NCBI GenBank assembly: GCA_937891045.1 | Contig: CALBEV010000017.1 | Coordinates: forward strand, 1 to 17,188 | Direction of reading: 5' to 3' | From: an uncultured Burkholderiales bacterium | GTDB taxonomy: Bacteria; Pseudomonadota; Gammaproteobacteria; Burkholderiales; Burkholderiaceae | Length of the DNA stretch: 17,188 bases | Part shown: positions 9,001-15,697 of the stretch, in pieces | Numbering within the stretch: the stretch's first letter is position 1 | Layout of the letters: every line of letters starts with the position of its first letter | Program-made: the position numbers and the translations under genes | The notes under the pieces: generated by a model | Seen by the model: the letters and a program-made list of their open reading frames with translations, nothing else | Databases searched by the model: none | Told to the model about the DNA's origin: nothing

Positions 9001-9140
9001 GGTGGATCTTCGTCTTGGCCCAGTTGGAAATACGCTGCGACGCCCAGCAGCATCAACACCAGCATCAGGTAGCGGGTCAAAGCCGGGTGGTTCAAGGCCC
9101 AGGCTGAAAGATTGAAGCGGCTGTGCGGCTCGCCGTTCAT
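6036..9140 (-). CDS. RND-family efflux pump inner-membrane permease (AcrB/TriC-like)
   Basis: This is a proton-driven resistance-nodulation-division transporter that exports amphiphilic compounds from the inner membrane and periplasm through a tripartite channel. The 1034-residue length is normal for the hydrophobe/amphiphile efflux branch. TM1 spans about residues 20-40 and is followed by the conserved GQDEDPPFTF entry to the first porter domain. The proton-relay pair Asp421-Asp422 lies in TM4 in GLLVDDAIIAVE, matching AcrB Asp407-Asp408. The second half repeats the fold and ends with a cluster of TM helices containing GVIALLGMIQRNSVILIDQIEQ. The N-terminal motifs recall Pseudomonas TriC, but I cannot assign substrate. 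The ATG overlaps the adaptor stop by 4 bases (ATGA), so translation is probably coupled. No outer-membrane factor gene is present, so it likely shares one encoded elsewhere. Confidence 0.93.
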   Translation of the reverse strand: MNGEPHSRFNLSAWALNHPALTRYLMLVLMLLGVAAYFQLGQDEDPPFTFRAMVVRTYWPGATAQQVAEQVTDKLERTLQEAPYADKIRSYSKPGESQIIFQIKDSSKAADVADVWYQVRKKIGDMRYTLPQGVQGPFFNDDFGDVYGVIYALSSDGFSPAEMRIEADKVRQQLLRVKDVSKVELFGVQDEKIFIEIPQKRLAQLGLDLNAVLAQLGQQNAVESAGALQTPSDVVQIRVAGQFEAIAQLQTMPIRGASGQQLRLGDIAQIRRDYVDPASVKVRHQGQQVLAVGVSMVKGGDIIALGHALDKTMANVRNSLPVGISLSQIQDQPKAVSRSVGEFVNVLIEAVVIVLLVSFVSLGWHKGGRFGYYIDMRPGLVVGITIPLVLAMTFLAMYYWGIGLHKISLGSLIIALGLLVDDAIIAVEMMVRKMEEGFDKVRAATYAYDVTAMPMLTGTLITAAGFLPIGLAKSVTGEYTFAIFAVTVIALLLSWWVSVFFVPYMGTWLLKVKPHRPGDPPTELFDSAFYVGFRRAVNWCVKHRWLTIGATILIFALGILGMGKVQQQFFPDSSRPEIMMDIWLPEGASFEANEAISQRVEQRLLKLEGVEAVSVWVGSGVPRFYLPLDQIFPQTNVSQFMVIPKDLKQREILRVQLPTLMATEFPEVRARVKLLPNGPPVPFPVQFRVSGPDPKVLRLHADEVKAAMRANPNTRGVNDNWNESVKVLRLQVDQDKARALGVTSQSIAQASRVLLTGSVVGQFREGDKLIDIVLRQPQSERQTMADLASAYVPTASGRAIPLLQIAQPAFDWEPGVMWRENRDYAITVQSDIVEGLQGATVTAQLLPELKALEAKWGQPDYRISVAGAVEESSKGSASIAAGVPLMLFVTFTLLMLQLQSFSRSMLVFLTGPLGIAGVAAALLLLGRPFGFVALLGVIALLGMIQRNSVILIDQIEQDRARGVPAWDAIVESAVRRLRPIVLTAAAAVLAMIPLSRSVFWGPMAVAIMGGLIVATVLTLLALPAMYAAWFRVKR

Positions 9141-10216
9141 GGTTGGGCACCCGGGGCTTGGTAAATACTGACTTTTTGCCCCGGCGACAACACGTGCACA
9201 CCTGCGGCCACCACTTGCTGGCCCGCTTGCAAACCGGATTTCACGACCACGTCATTGCCCTGAATGTTGATGACTTCAATGTTTTGCGAACGCAGTGTCA
9301 TGCTGGCCGGGTCTAGCACCCAGACCATGGTTTTGCCACCCTCTTGGCGAATGGCGGTGGTCGGCAAGGTGATGGCTTGGCTGGCTGGTTGGCTGTTGCT
9401 GAGGGTGACTGTGGCCGTGCTGCCCAGCGCCGCTTGGGGGTCGCTCAGCGCAGCGCGAACTGCAAACGTCCGGGTGACGGGATCGGCACTGGCGGCAATT
9501 TCATAAATTTTGGCGGCTTGGGCGGGCGACGAGCCCCAGAGTTTGACCTCAACACCTTCCCCCAAGCGCAAAGTCGCCACTTTGTCCTCGGGCACCGCAA
9601 ACAAGACATCCCGCTGCCCATGTTGTGCCAACCGAACCACGGGCATGCCCGCACTCAACACTTGACCCACTTCAGCATCAATTCCTGTGACCACACCAGC
9701 TTTGTCGGCCACCAATTTGCTGTAGCTGAGCTGGTTGCCGCGACCGGCATATTGGGCTTGGGCTTGCTCAAACTGGGCTTGCGCGGCTTTGAATTGACTG
9801 TCGCGCCGCTCGAGTTCTGCACTGCTGATGAACTCCTTGTCTCGCAATTCCTTGAAACGCTTGAAGTCTGCGGCCGCCAGATCCCGGTTGGTCTGGGCAG
9901 CATTCAACTGGGCTTTGGCTTCATCGACTGACAGTCGATAGTCTTGCGGGTCAATTTCTGCCAAGAGTTGTCCGGCGCGTACCTGCTGGCCCAGCTCAAC
10001 CCGCCTGGTCACCAATTTACCGCTGACCCGAAAGCCCAGGCGTGACTCGACACGGGCCTTGACCTCACCTGCATAGCTTGTGCTGAAAGACAAATTGCGA
10101 GCGCCAACCTGCAACAACTTGACGGCACGAACCGGCTCTTCGGATTTGGGCGGGGGCGAACAAGCGACCAAGGACAACGCAACCAACAACAGCGGGGTGG
10201 CTAAAAAACGAACCAT
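9137..10216 (-). CDS. RND efflux periplasmic adaptor (membrane-fusion) lipoprotein
   Basis: This is the adaptor that joins the RND permease to an outer-membrane channel. The 359-residue protein starts with a lipoprotein signal: a basic Met-Val-Arg start, a hydrophobic core and lipobox LVAC with Cys19, so it should be lipid-anchored and periplasmic. Next come the first half of the lipoyl domain (about 50-91, including LGFRVSGKL), an Ala/Gln-rich alpha-hairpin coiled coil (about 92-158), the second lipoyl half (GVVTGIDAEVGQVL) and beta-barrel and membrane-proximal domains. AGGA about 7 bases before the ATG supports the start. It is the first gene of the operon and overlaps the permease by 4 bases. 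There is only one adaptor gene, unlike TriABC, which has two. Confidence 0.92.
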   Translation of the reverse strand: MVRFLATPLLLVALSLVACSPPPKSEEPVRAVKLLQVGARNLSFSTSYAGEVKARVESRLGFRVSGKLVTRRVELGQQVRAGQLLAEIDPQDYRLSVDEAKAQLNAAQTNRDLAAADFKRFKELRDKEFISSAELERRDSQFKAAQAQFEQAQAQYAGRGNQLSYSKLVADKAGVVTGIDAEVGQVLSAGMPVVRLAQHGQRDVLFAVPEDKVATLRLGEGVEVKLWGSSPAQAAKIYEIAASADPVTRTFAVRAALSDPQAALGSTATVTLSNSQPASQAITLPTTAIRQEGGKTMVWVLDPASMTLRSQNIEVINIQGNDVVVKSGLQAGQQVVAAGVHVLSPGQKVSIYQAPGAQP

Positions 10217-10238
10217 GGGGATTTCCTGAAAATTAATG

Positions 10239-10252
10239 ACTGACTGGTTAGT
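10239..10252. promoter_or_regulatory. Inverted repeat over the efflux transcription start; likely TetR-type operator
   Basis: ACTGAC and GTTAGT, separated by TG, form an imperfect 6+2+6 palindrome (five of six pairs). It lies immediately downstream of the -10 box and over the predicted start site. That is the classic repression position for TetR/AcrR regulators of efflux pumps, and the ACTnAC-like half-sites resemble their targets. No regulator gene is adjacent, so the repressor must be encoded elsewhere. It may also influence the divergent hpnC promoter region. Confidence 0.5.
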
Positions 10253-10281
10253 AATCTAATTCTCAGACCCCAGACTGTCAA
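10253..10281 (-). promoter_or_regulatory. Sigma-70 promoter of the efflux operon
   Basis: On the minus strand a perfect -35 TTGACA (10281-10276) is followed by a 17-base spacer and -10 TAGATT (10258-10253, four of six). Initiation would fall near 10246, giving a leader of about 30 nt to the adaptor ATG. The -10 abuts the inverted repeat at 10239-10252. Confidence 0.75.
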
Positions 10282-10298
10282 GCGACAATCCAAAAACC

Positions 10299-11078
10299 AT
10301 GCAATCTGTCAACCATTACGAGAATTTTCCAGTCGCTTCTGTGCTGTGCCCGCCCCCTTTGCGGCCGCCGATCCAAGCGATTTACCACTTCGCCCGCACG
10401 GCTGACGACTTGGCGGACGAAGGGGAAGCCTCGCCTGAAGCACGGTTGACGGCGCTGCAAACCCTGCGACAAGACTTGTTGCAAAGTTTGGAAGAAACCG
10501 AATTTATGAGCCCGCAATGGCCGCAGATGCTGAACGCACTGCGTGGCCAAGTGAAGGCCTTTGACCTGCCCGTGCCCTTGCTGTTGGACTTGTTGGACGC
10601 GTTTTCACAAGACGTTGACTTCACCCGCCAAGCCAGGCGTTATGCCAGTCGCGCCGAATTGCTGGACTATTGCCGCCGCTCGGCCAACCCGATTGGCCGT
10701 TTGTTGCTGCATCTTTACGGCGTGAGCGATGCCGCCTCTTTGCAGCAAAGCGATGCGGTTTGCAGCGCCTTGCAACTCATCAATTTTTGGCAAGACCTGA
10801 GCGAGGATGTGCCACGCGGCCGCCACTACCTGCCTGAGAACGCCGACTTGCAAGAGGAAATGGCCTTTGCCAAAGCCTTGATGTTGCAAGGAGCGCCACT
10901 GGTGCACCGGGTGCCAGGCCGCGCGGGATGGGAACTGCGCTTGGTGGTGCAAGGCGGCTTGCGCATCTTGGAAAAATCACAAGCCATGGACACACGTTGG
11001 CATCGACCCCAAATCAAAGCCACCGACCTGATGCTGATGGCTTGGCGAGCCTGCTGGATGCCACAATCTCGGGCATGA
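10299..11078 (+). CDS. hpnC: HpnC, hydroxysqualene synthase (trans-isoprenyl diphosphate synthase fold)
   Basis: In the bacterial HpnCDE route, HpnC converts presqualene diphosphate to hydroxysqualene. The 259-residue protein starts with the family N-terminus (SVNHYENFPVAS). It has the two Asp-rich motifs of squalene/phytoene synthases: ADDLADE (Asp36, Asp37, Asp40) and NFWQDLSEDVPRGRHYLP (Asp166, Asp170). No Shine-Dalgarno sequence precedes the ATG. A GACAAT box at 10284-10289 is placed so that the transcript could start at or just before the ATG. It heads the operon and overlaps hpnD by 4 bases (ATGA). It is divergent from the efflux operon. I separate it from HpnD by its N-terminus, motif variants and position before hpnD. 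Confidence 0.9.
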   Translation: MQSVNHYENFPVASVLCPPPLRPPIQAIYHFARTADDLADEGEASPEARLTALQTLRQDLLQSLEETEFMSPQWPQMLNALRGQVKAFDLPVPLLLDLLDAFSQDVDFTRQARRYASRAELLDYCRRSANPIGRLLLHLYGVSDAASLQQSDAVCSALQLINFWQDLSEDVPRGRHYLPENADLQEEMAFAKALMLQGAPLVHRVPGRAGWELRLVVQGGLRILEKSQAMDTRWHRPQIKATDLMLMAWRACWMPQSRA

Positions 11079-11914
11079 CACCTCAGCGCTATGTTCAAGA
11101 AAAAGCCGCGGCCTCAGGCAGCAGTTTTTATTACGCTTTTTTGTTTCTGCCAGCACCCCGACGCGCTGCCATCACCGCTTTTTATGCGTTTTGCCGCGAG
11201 GTCGACGACGTGGTGGACGAGGTGCAAGACCCCAGCGTGGCCGCGCACAAACTGCATTGGTGGCAGCTGGAAGTGGCTCGCAGTTTCGCCGGGCAAGCGC
11301 AGCACCCGGTGATGCAAGCCCTGATGCCCCTGGCAGCTGAGTACAAGATCACCGAAGCCCATTTGCAGCAGGTGATTGCCGGTTGCCAAATGGACCTTAA
11401 CCAAACCCGTTATTTAGACTTTGCAGGCTTACAAACTTATTGTCATTTGGTGGCAGGCATTGTGGGCGAAGTGGCTGCCAACATTTTTGGACAAACAGAT
11501 GACGCCACCACAGCTTATGCCCACACCTTGGGACTGGCGTTTCAACTCACCAACATCATTCGAGATGTCGGCGAAGACGCGCTGCGCGGCCGGATTTATC
11601 TGCCCATCGATGAACTTCAGCGCTTTGATGTGAAAGCGCAAGACCTGCTGCAACGCCGCGACAGCCCGGCCTTTCAAGCCCTGATGCAGTTTCAGGCTGA
11701 ACGTGCCCATGGCCTCTATGACCAAGCTTTGGCCTTGCTGCCCGACGCAGACCGACGCAGCCAAAAACCCGGCTTGATGATGGCCAGCATTTACCGCACC
11801 TTGCTGCGTGAAATTGAAGCCGCCCACTTTCCTGTCCTGACCCAGCGCGTGGCGCTGACCCCAGCCCGCAAACTTTGGCTGGCGTGGAAGATGCAAGCCC
11901 TGGGGCGCTTTTGA
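11075..11914 (+). CDS. hpnD: HpnD, presqualene diphosphate synthase
   Basis: HpnD condenses two farnesyl diphosphates to presqualene diphosphate, the first step of the HpnCDE squalene route. The 279-residue protein has the first Asp-rich motif in FCREVDDVVDE (Asp44, Asp45, Asp48) and the second in NIIRDVGEDALRGRIYLP (Asp164, Asp168), plus the SSFYYAFLFLP entry motif typical of HpnD and phytoene synthases. The frame is open 49 codons upstream into hpnC, but that part is not conserved. The ATG at 11075 gives the family start MTPQ-YVQEKAA and overlaps the hpnC stop (ATGA). There is no good Shine-Dalgarno, so coupling is likely. A phytoene synthase (CrtB) is the alternative reading, disfavoured by the hpnC and hpnE neighbours. 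Confidence 0.9.
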   Translation: MTPQRYVQEKAAASGSSFYYAFLFLPAPRRAAITAFYAFCREVDDVVDEVQDPSVAAHKLHWWQLEVARSFAGQAQHPVMQALMPLAAEYKITEAHLQQVIAGCQMDLNQTRYLDFAGLQTYCHLVAGIVGEVAANIFGQTDDATTAYAHTLGLAFQLTNIIRDVGEDALRGRIYLPIDELQRFDVKAQDLLQRRDSPAFQALMQFQAERAHGLYDQALALLPDADRRSQKPGLMMASIYRTLLREIEAAHFPVLTQRVALTPARKLWLAWKMQALGRF

Positions 11915-13131
11915 AAACTGTCAACGTGGTCGGCGGTGGCTGGGCGGGTTTGGCTGCTGCAGTGCGAGCCACGCAGCTGGGCTTCAAGGTGCGCTTGCTT
12001 GAAGCTGCGCCCCAACTTGGCGGTCGTGCCAGACGCGTGATGCACGACGGTTTGGCCTTGGACAACGGCCAACATATTCTGATTGGCGCTTACACCAGCA
12101 CCTTGGGGTTGATGAAAACCTTGGGCTTGAACACCCAGGAGACATTGCACCGTCAACCTCTGGATTTGCGCTTCATCGATGGCACGGGACTCCAGCTGAA
12201 CCACTGGCCCGCACCCTTGAATGTGCTCATGGGCGTGGCCACAGCCAAGGGCTGGTCTTGGCGGGACAGATGGGCGTTTTTGCGGCGAGCCCAAGCTTGG
12301 CAAAACGCAGGCTTTGTGTGTGATGCGTCCACCACGGTTGGTCAGCTTTGCCATGGCTTGCCCACGCCGGTGATAGAGCAACTTGTTGAGCCCTTGTGCG
12401 TGTCTGCTTTGAATTTGACCAGCGAACACGCCAGTGGCCAGGTGTTTTTAAGGGTGCTGAAAGATGCGTTGCTGTCCGGTGCTGGCAGCAGCGACACCTT
12501 GATACCCCGCATCGACTTGAGCCAGTTGTTGCCCGACGCCGCCTTGTCGTGGTTGCAATCGCATGGCGCGGAAGTTGTTTTGGGTGAACGGGTCAGCGAA
12601 ATGCCCAAAGGTCTGGTGCTGCTGGCCTGCCCGGCTTGGCAAGCCGCAGAACTCACGCAAAGCATTGCACCATCTTGGGCCATGCAAGCGCAGTCTTTAA
12701 AACACACGGCCATCGCCACTGTCTATGCCCGCTGCACAAGGTCCTTGGATTGGCCTTCCCCCATGTTGGCACTACGCCATGACCACCAATCGCCAGCGCA
12801 ATTTGCTTTTGACAAAGGTCGTTTGGCCGGTACGCCAGACATGCAAGGCTTGGTGGCCATGGTGGTGAGCGACTGCACGCTTGAGCGCGACGCTGTCACA
12901 GCAGCGGTGTTGCAGCAAGCCCAACAGCAACTCGGCCTGTCGCTGACATGGCTGACAACGGTGGTGGAAAAACGCGCCACCTTTGCCTGCACCCCGGGCT
13001 TGCAACGCCCGGCCATGCAGGTGGCCAAGAGCGTTTGGGCGTGTGGAGACCATGTGGCTGGCCCCTACCCCGCCACCTTGGAAGGCGCAGTTCGCTCGGG
13101 GTATGCCGCAGCCCAAGCCTTGATGTCTTGA
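11911..13131 (+). CDS. hpnE: HpnE, FAD-dependent hydroxysqualene dehydroxylase/reductase
   Basis: HpnE is the FAD enzyme that turns hydroxysqualene into squalene, completing the HpnCDE route. The predicted protein (406 residues from the TTG at 11911) opens with a Rossmann FAD motif VVGGGWAGLAAAV (about 6-18), followed by LLEAAPQLGGRAR. It ends with the second FAD-contact motif ACGDHVAGPYPATLEGAV, as in amine-oxidase/phytoene-desaturase-like flavoproteins. No ATG lies near the N-terminus. TTG at 11911 overlaps the hpnD stop as TTGA, with a weak GGGG about 6 bases upstream, and places the Rossmann motif right at the start. TTG at 11875 and GTG at 11884 are in-frame alternatives that would add only non-conserved residues. 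hemH follows after 19 bases. Confidence 0.88.
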   Translation: MKTVNVVGGGWAGLAAAVRATQLGFKVRLLEAAPQLGGRARRVMHDGLALDNGQHILIGAYTSTLGLMKTLGLNTQETLHRQPLDLRFIDGTGLQLNHWPAPLNVLMGVATAKGWSWRDRWAFLRRAQAWQNAGFVCDASTTVGQLCHGLPTPVIEQLVEPLCVSALNLTSEHASGQVFLRVLKDALLSGAGSSDTLIPRIDLSQLLPDAALSWLQSHGAEVVLGERVSEMPKGLVLLACPAWQAAELTQSIAPSWAMQAQSLKHTAIATVYARCTRSLDWPSPMLALRHDHQSPAQFAFDKGRLAGTPDMQGLVAMVVSDCTLERDAVTAAVLQQAQQQLGLSLTWLTTVVEKRATFACTPGLQRPAMQVAKSVWACGDHVAGPYPATLEGAVRSGYAAAQALMS

Positions 13132-13150
13132 ACATGAAGGAAAATACCGC

Positions 13151-14245
13151 ATGACTTCAACACCCCGATTTGCCGCCGAGCCGCCCTACAAGCACGGTCA
13201 GGCTGCCAAAACCGCCATCTTGTATTGCAATTTGGGCACCCCAGACGCCCCCACCGCCTCGGCTTTGCGGCGTTATCTGGCCGAGTTTTTAAGCGATGCA
13301 CGGGTGGTGGAAATCCCCCGTTTGCTCTGGCTGGCCATCTTGCACGGCATCATCTTGCGGGTGCGCCCCGCCAAATCCGCCCACAAATACGCCAGCATCT
13401 GGACCAGCGAAGGCTCACCCTTGAAAGTTTGGACGCAACGGCAAGCACAAGCCTTGCAAGCCACATTCGATCCTGCCCACGTGCAAGTGCGCTTTGCCAT
13501 GCGCTATGGCTCAGATGCCATTCCGCAGGTGCTGGACGAACTGAAAGCCCAGGGCGTCAACCGCGTGTTGGTCTTGCCCGCCTACCCGCAGTACTCGGCC
13601 ACCACCACGGCAAGCGTGTTTGATGCGGTCTACCACTGGGGCTTGCGCACCCGCCAACTGCCCGAATTTCGTTTCGTGAATCATTACCACGATCACCCTG
13701 GCTACATCCAAGCCCTGGCCGCCAAAATCCAAGCCCATTGGGCTGTACATGGCCGATCCGAACAGCTGGTGATGAGTTTTCATGGCGTGCCTGCCCGCAC
13801 CTTGCAGCTGGGCGACCCCTACCACTGCGAATGCCACAAAACCGCCCGCTTGCTGGCCGAGGCGTTGTCACTTCGCAAAGAAGACTACAAGGTGTGTTTC
13901 CAGTCGCGCTTTGGCAAGGCCAAATGGCTCGAGCCCTACACCGAACCGACGGTGCGGCAGTTGGCCAAGGATGGCACCAAGTCGGTGGATATCGTCTGCC
14001 CCGGCTTTGTCGGCGACTGCCTGGAAACCTTGGAAGAAATCGCCATGGAAGTCAAAGCCGCTTTTTTGGAAGACGGCGGCAGCCAGTTTCACTACATTGA
14101 ATGTTTGAACGACAGCCCTGCTTGGATCGAAGGTCTACAGTCGTTGGCCATGCAACACATGGGCGGCTGGCGTTTGGAAGGCGTGTCTGCCAAGCACCGA
14201 GAAGATTCACGCACCGCCGCGCTGGCCATGGGTGCAAAGGACTGA
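13151..14245 (+). CDS. hemH: Ferrochelatase (protoporphyrin ferrochelatase)
   Basis: Ferrochelatase inserts ferrous iron into protoporphyrin IX, the last step of protohaem synthesis, at the inner face of the cytoplasmic membrane. The 364-residue protein shows the N-terminal YCNLGTPDAPT signature (25-35), the active-site His211 in MSFHGVP, the DPYHCECHKTA segment with two Cys residues, the SRFGKAKWLEPYTEPT signature (about 252-267), and the acidic VGDCLETLEEI motif with Glu292 opposite the His. The ATG at 13151 has AAGGAAA about 8 bases upstream. It is the last gene of the hpnCDE-hemH series. The stop lies only 10 bases from the end of a convergent gene, with no intrinsic terminator in the gap. 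Confidence 0.96.
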   Translation: MTSTPRFAAEPPYKHGQAAKTAILYCNLGTPDAPTASALRRYLAEFLSDARVVEIPRLLWLAILHGIILRVRPAKSAHKYASIWTSEGSPLKVWTQRQAQALQATFDPAHVQVRFAMRYGSDAIPQVLDELKAQGVNRVLVLPAYPQYSATTTASVFDAVYHWGLRTRQLPEFRFVNHYHDHPGYIQALAAKIQAHWAVHGRSEQLVMSFHGVPARTLQLGDPYHCECHKTARLLAEALSLRKEDYKVCFQSRFGKAKWLEPYTEPTVRQLAKDGTKSVDIVCPGFVGDCLETLEEIAMEVKAAFLEDGGSQFHYIECLNDSPAWIEGLQSLAMQHMGGWRLEGVSAKHREDSRTAALAMGAKD

Positions 14246-14255
14246 AAGCCCTGCC

Positions 14256-15200
14256 TCAATTGCCAGCGTCAGCTGCTTTGGGTGTGGTTTCTGGCTTGGC
14301 TTCTGGTGTTGAGGGCGAGGAAGCTGCTGGCTTGATGTCCGTTTTGGGCACGGCCGTTGAAGGCGCCAACTTGTTTTCAGCGGCCACAGGTTTGTTTTCC
14401 AAGGCGGGTGGCGGCGCAACCGGCTCCATGGCCGCATTGCTCTCCACAGGGGGCACTGGCGCTGCGGGAATCTCTGCAGGCGCCTCTGCGGCAGGAGGTG
14501 GCGCTGGCATGTCTTCTGCTGCTTTGGGTTTGAGCAAAGCCGCGGCCGCCAAGGCCACGACGAACAAAGCCAAAATTTTGAACAGATAGCCACTGCCGGG
14601 GGTTTCAACCGTGTCTTTGGGCGCGGACTCTTCGGATGATGAAGCAGTGTCAGATGCCTGGGGTGACGAGGAGGCCTTTGGCAAATGGGCCGTGGGACTG
14701 GGCTCGATGGCTGCGCTGGCGGCGGCCACGATGGGAGCGGTCACAGCAGGGGCTGTTTTGCCAGGCTCGGGGGCCGCAGTGACCGTGGCTTCTTCTTCCA
14801 GATGTTCTGGGGGTTGCGCCAACACATGCAGGGCTTCACTGCGGGTGATTGGGGCATGCTGGGTGTTCAAACCTCCGCCAAATCGGGATGCAACAGGGGG
14901 GCTGATGGTCGACACATCCTGATCGAGGCTTTCGTCAGGTGAGTCATCAAGGTGGGCTTCTGTATGGGGCTGAATCTGTCCAAACAACTCAGCTTCAGGC
15001 AAGCTGAGCAACCCAGCCACTTTGCGGGCAGCAGTCAATTTGACGGTTTCGCTGTAGAAGGCGGTCATGCCCCCCTCTTCGATTTGACGAACCTGCTTCA
15101 CAGACAAACACGCACGGGTAGCCACATCAGCAAGCCCCAAGCTGAGGGACTCTCGCCGCAATCGAACTGCATTTCCATCTATTTGAGAAACGTCCGACAT
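14256..15200 (-). CDS. RodZ-like HTH, single-pass membrane protein of the bactofilin cluster
   Basis: Function is inferred. The 314-residue protein starts with a Cro/RodZ-type helix-turn-helix domain (about 8-72; helices around VRLRRES, LADVATRA, VKQVRQIEEGG and VKLTAARKVAGLL). A long acidic and Ala/Pro/Ser-rich linker (about 77-203) follows, then one transmembrane helix (about 205-224, YLFKILALFVVALAAAALL), then a Pro/Ala/Lys-rich tail to the end. RodZ binds MreB through such an HTH domain, but the folded C-terminal beta domain (DUF4115) of RodZ is absent here, so it is not a standard RodZ. It lies 29 bases after a bactofilin gene on the same strand, which suggests a link to the bactofilin scaffold. 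AGAGGG 5 bases before the ATG supports the start. A DNA-binding role is not excluded. Confidence 0.75.
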   Translation of the reverse strand: MSDVSQIDGNAVRLRRESLSLGLADVATRACLSVKQVRQIEEGGMTAFYSETVKLTAARKVAGLLSLPEAELFGQIQPHTEAHLDDSPDESLDQDVSTISPPVASRFGGGLNTQHAPITRSEALHVLAQPPEHLEEEATVTAAPEPGKTAPAVTAPIVAAASAAIEPSPTAHLPKASSSPQASDTASSSEESAPKDTVETPGSGYLFKILALFVVALAAAALLKPKAAEDMPAPPPAAEAPAEIPAAPVPPVESNAAMEPVAPPPALENKPVAAENKLAPSTAVPKTDIKPAASSPSTPEAKPETTPKAADAGN

Positions 15201-15201
15201 T

Positions 15202-15222
15202 CAAACCCTCTGAAAAGGTTTG
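15202..15222 (-). promoter_or_regulatory. Small hairpin covering the ribosome site of the RodZ-like gene
   Basis: On the minus strand CAAACC pairs with GGTTTG around a 9-base loop, directly before the ATG. Part of the AGAGGG ribosome site falls in the stem. It could dampen translation or be coincidental. No U-tract follows, so it is not a terminator. Confidence 0.35.
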
Positions 15223-15229
15223 CTCTGGG

Positions 15230-15697
15230 TTATTTGACCAGCAGCAACTCGCCTTTGATGGATGCGCCTTTTTGGACGGACAGGGTCTGGTAGACCACAT
15301 GACCGTCAACGGAAGCGGAAGAGGTGACAATCAATTCGCTGCAAGCGGCTGTGCCCGAAAACTTGCCCTTGATGTGCAAGCTGGAACATGTGACCACGCC
15401 TTCAACTTGACCGCGGGAACCAATGGTGAGTTCGTCGACCTGCACCTGCCCGTTCAAAGAGCCTTCCACATGGATGGCACCCTTGGCAGAAATTTCGCCA
15501 CGAAAAGAAAAACCTTCGCTGAGGATGGAAGGCTTGGTGGCATTGGAAGAAATGATGTCCATCATGTTGTTTCTCGGAGGTTGGGCGACAGGTGTTGTCT
15601 CTGCTGGCATTCCAGTCGAAGAAGGCACCGCAGGGGGGTTTTCCTGAGGTGCCGGACTGCTTGAATTATTGTTGGCTGTTTTGGATTTGTTGAACAT
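15230..15697 (-). CDS. Bactofilin with long N-terminal tail
   Basis: Bactofilins are bacterial cytoskeletal proteins that polymerise without nucleotide and scaffold envelope enzymes. The 155-residue protein has a 56-residue flexible Asn/Ser/Pro-rich head, then the right-handed beta-helix core (about 57-153) with the repeating hydrophobic-Gly pattern, for example GAIHVEGSLNGQV and GQVEGVVTCSSLHIKG. It ends without a C-terminal tail. The N-terminus MFNKSK resembles the short MFSKQAKS-type membrane-targeting peptide described in other bactofilins, so it may attach directly to the membrane. The ATG lies within the end of the peptidase gene (32-base overlap) with no clear Shine-Dalgarno, which points to translational coupling. 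Confidence 0.92.
   Translation of the reverse strand: MFNKSKTANNNSSSPAPQENPPAVPSSTGMPAETTPVAQPPRNNMMDIISSNATKPSILSEGFSFRGEISAKGAIHVEGSLNGQVQVDELTIGSRGQVEGVVTCSSLHIKGKFSGTAACSELIVTSSASVDGHVVYQTLSVQKGASIKGELLLVK

Noticed and set aside
10928..11074. An upstream extension of HpnD inside hpnC.
   Set aside because: The extra 49 residues are not conserved and would overlap hpnC by 150 bases; the ATGA overlap at 11075 fits the family start.
11075..11914. HpnD as a carotenoid phytoene synthase (CrtB).
   Set aside because: Motifs alone cannot exclude it, but hpnC before and hpnE after make the squalene route far more likely, and no crtI or crtE is present.
14101..14589. A plus-strand Gly/Ala-rich 162-codon frame after hemH.
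   Set aside because: It is the complement of the Pro/Ala-rich tail of the RodZ-like gene; it overlaps hemH and has no domain.
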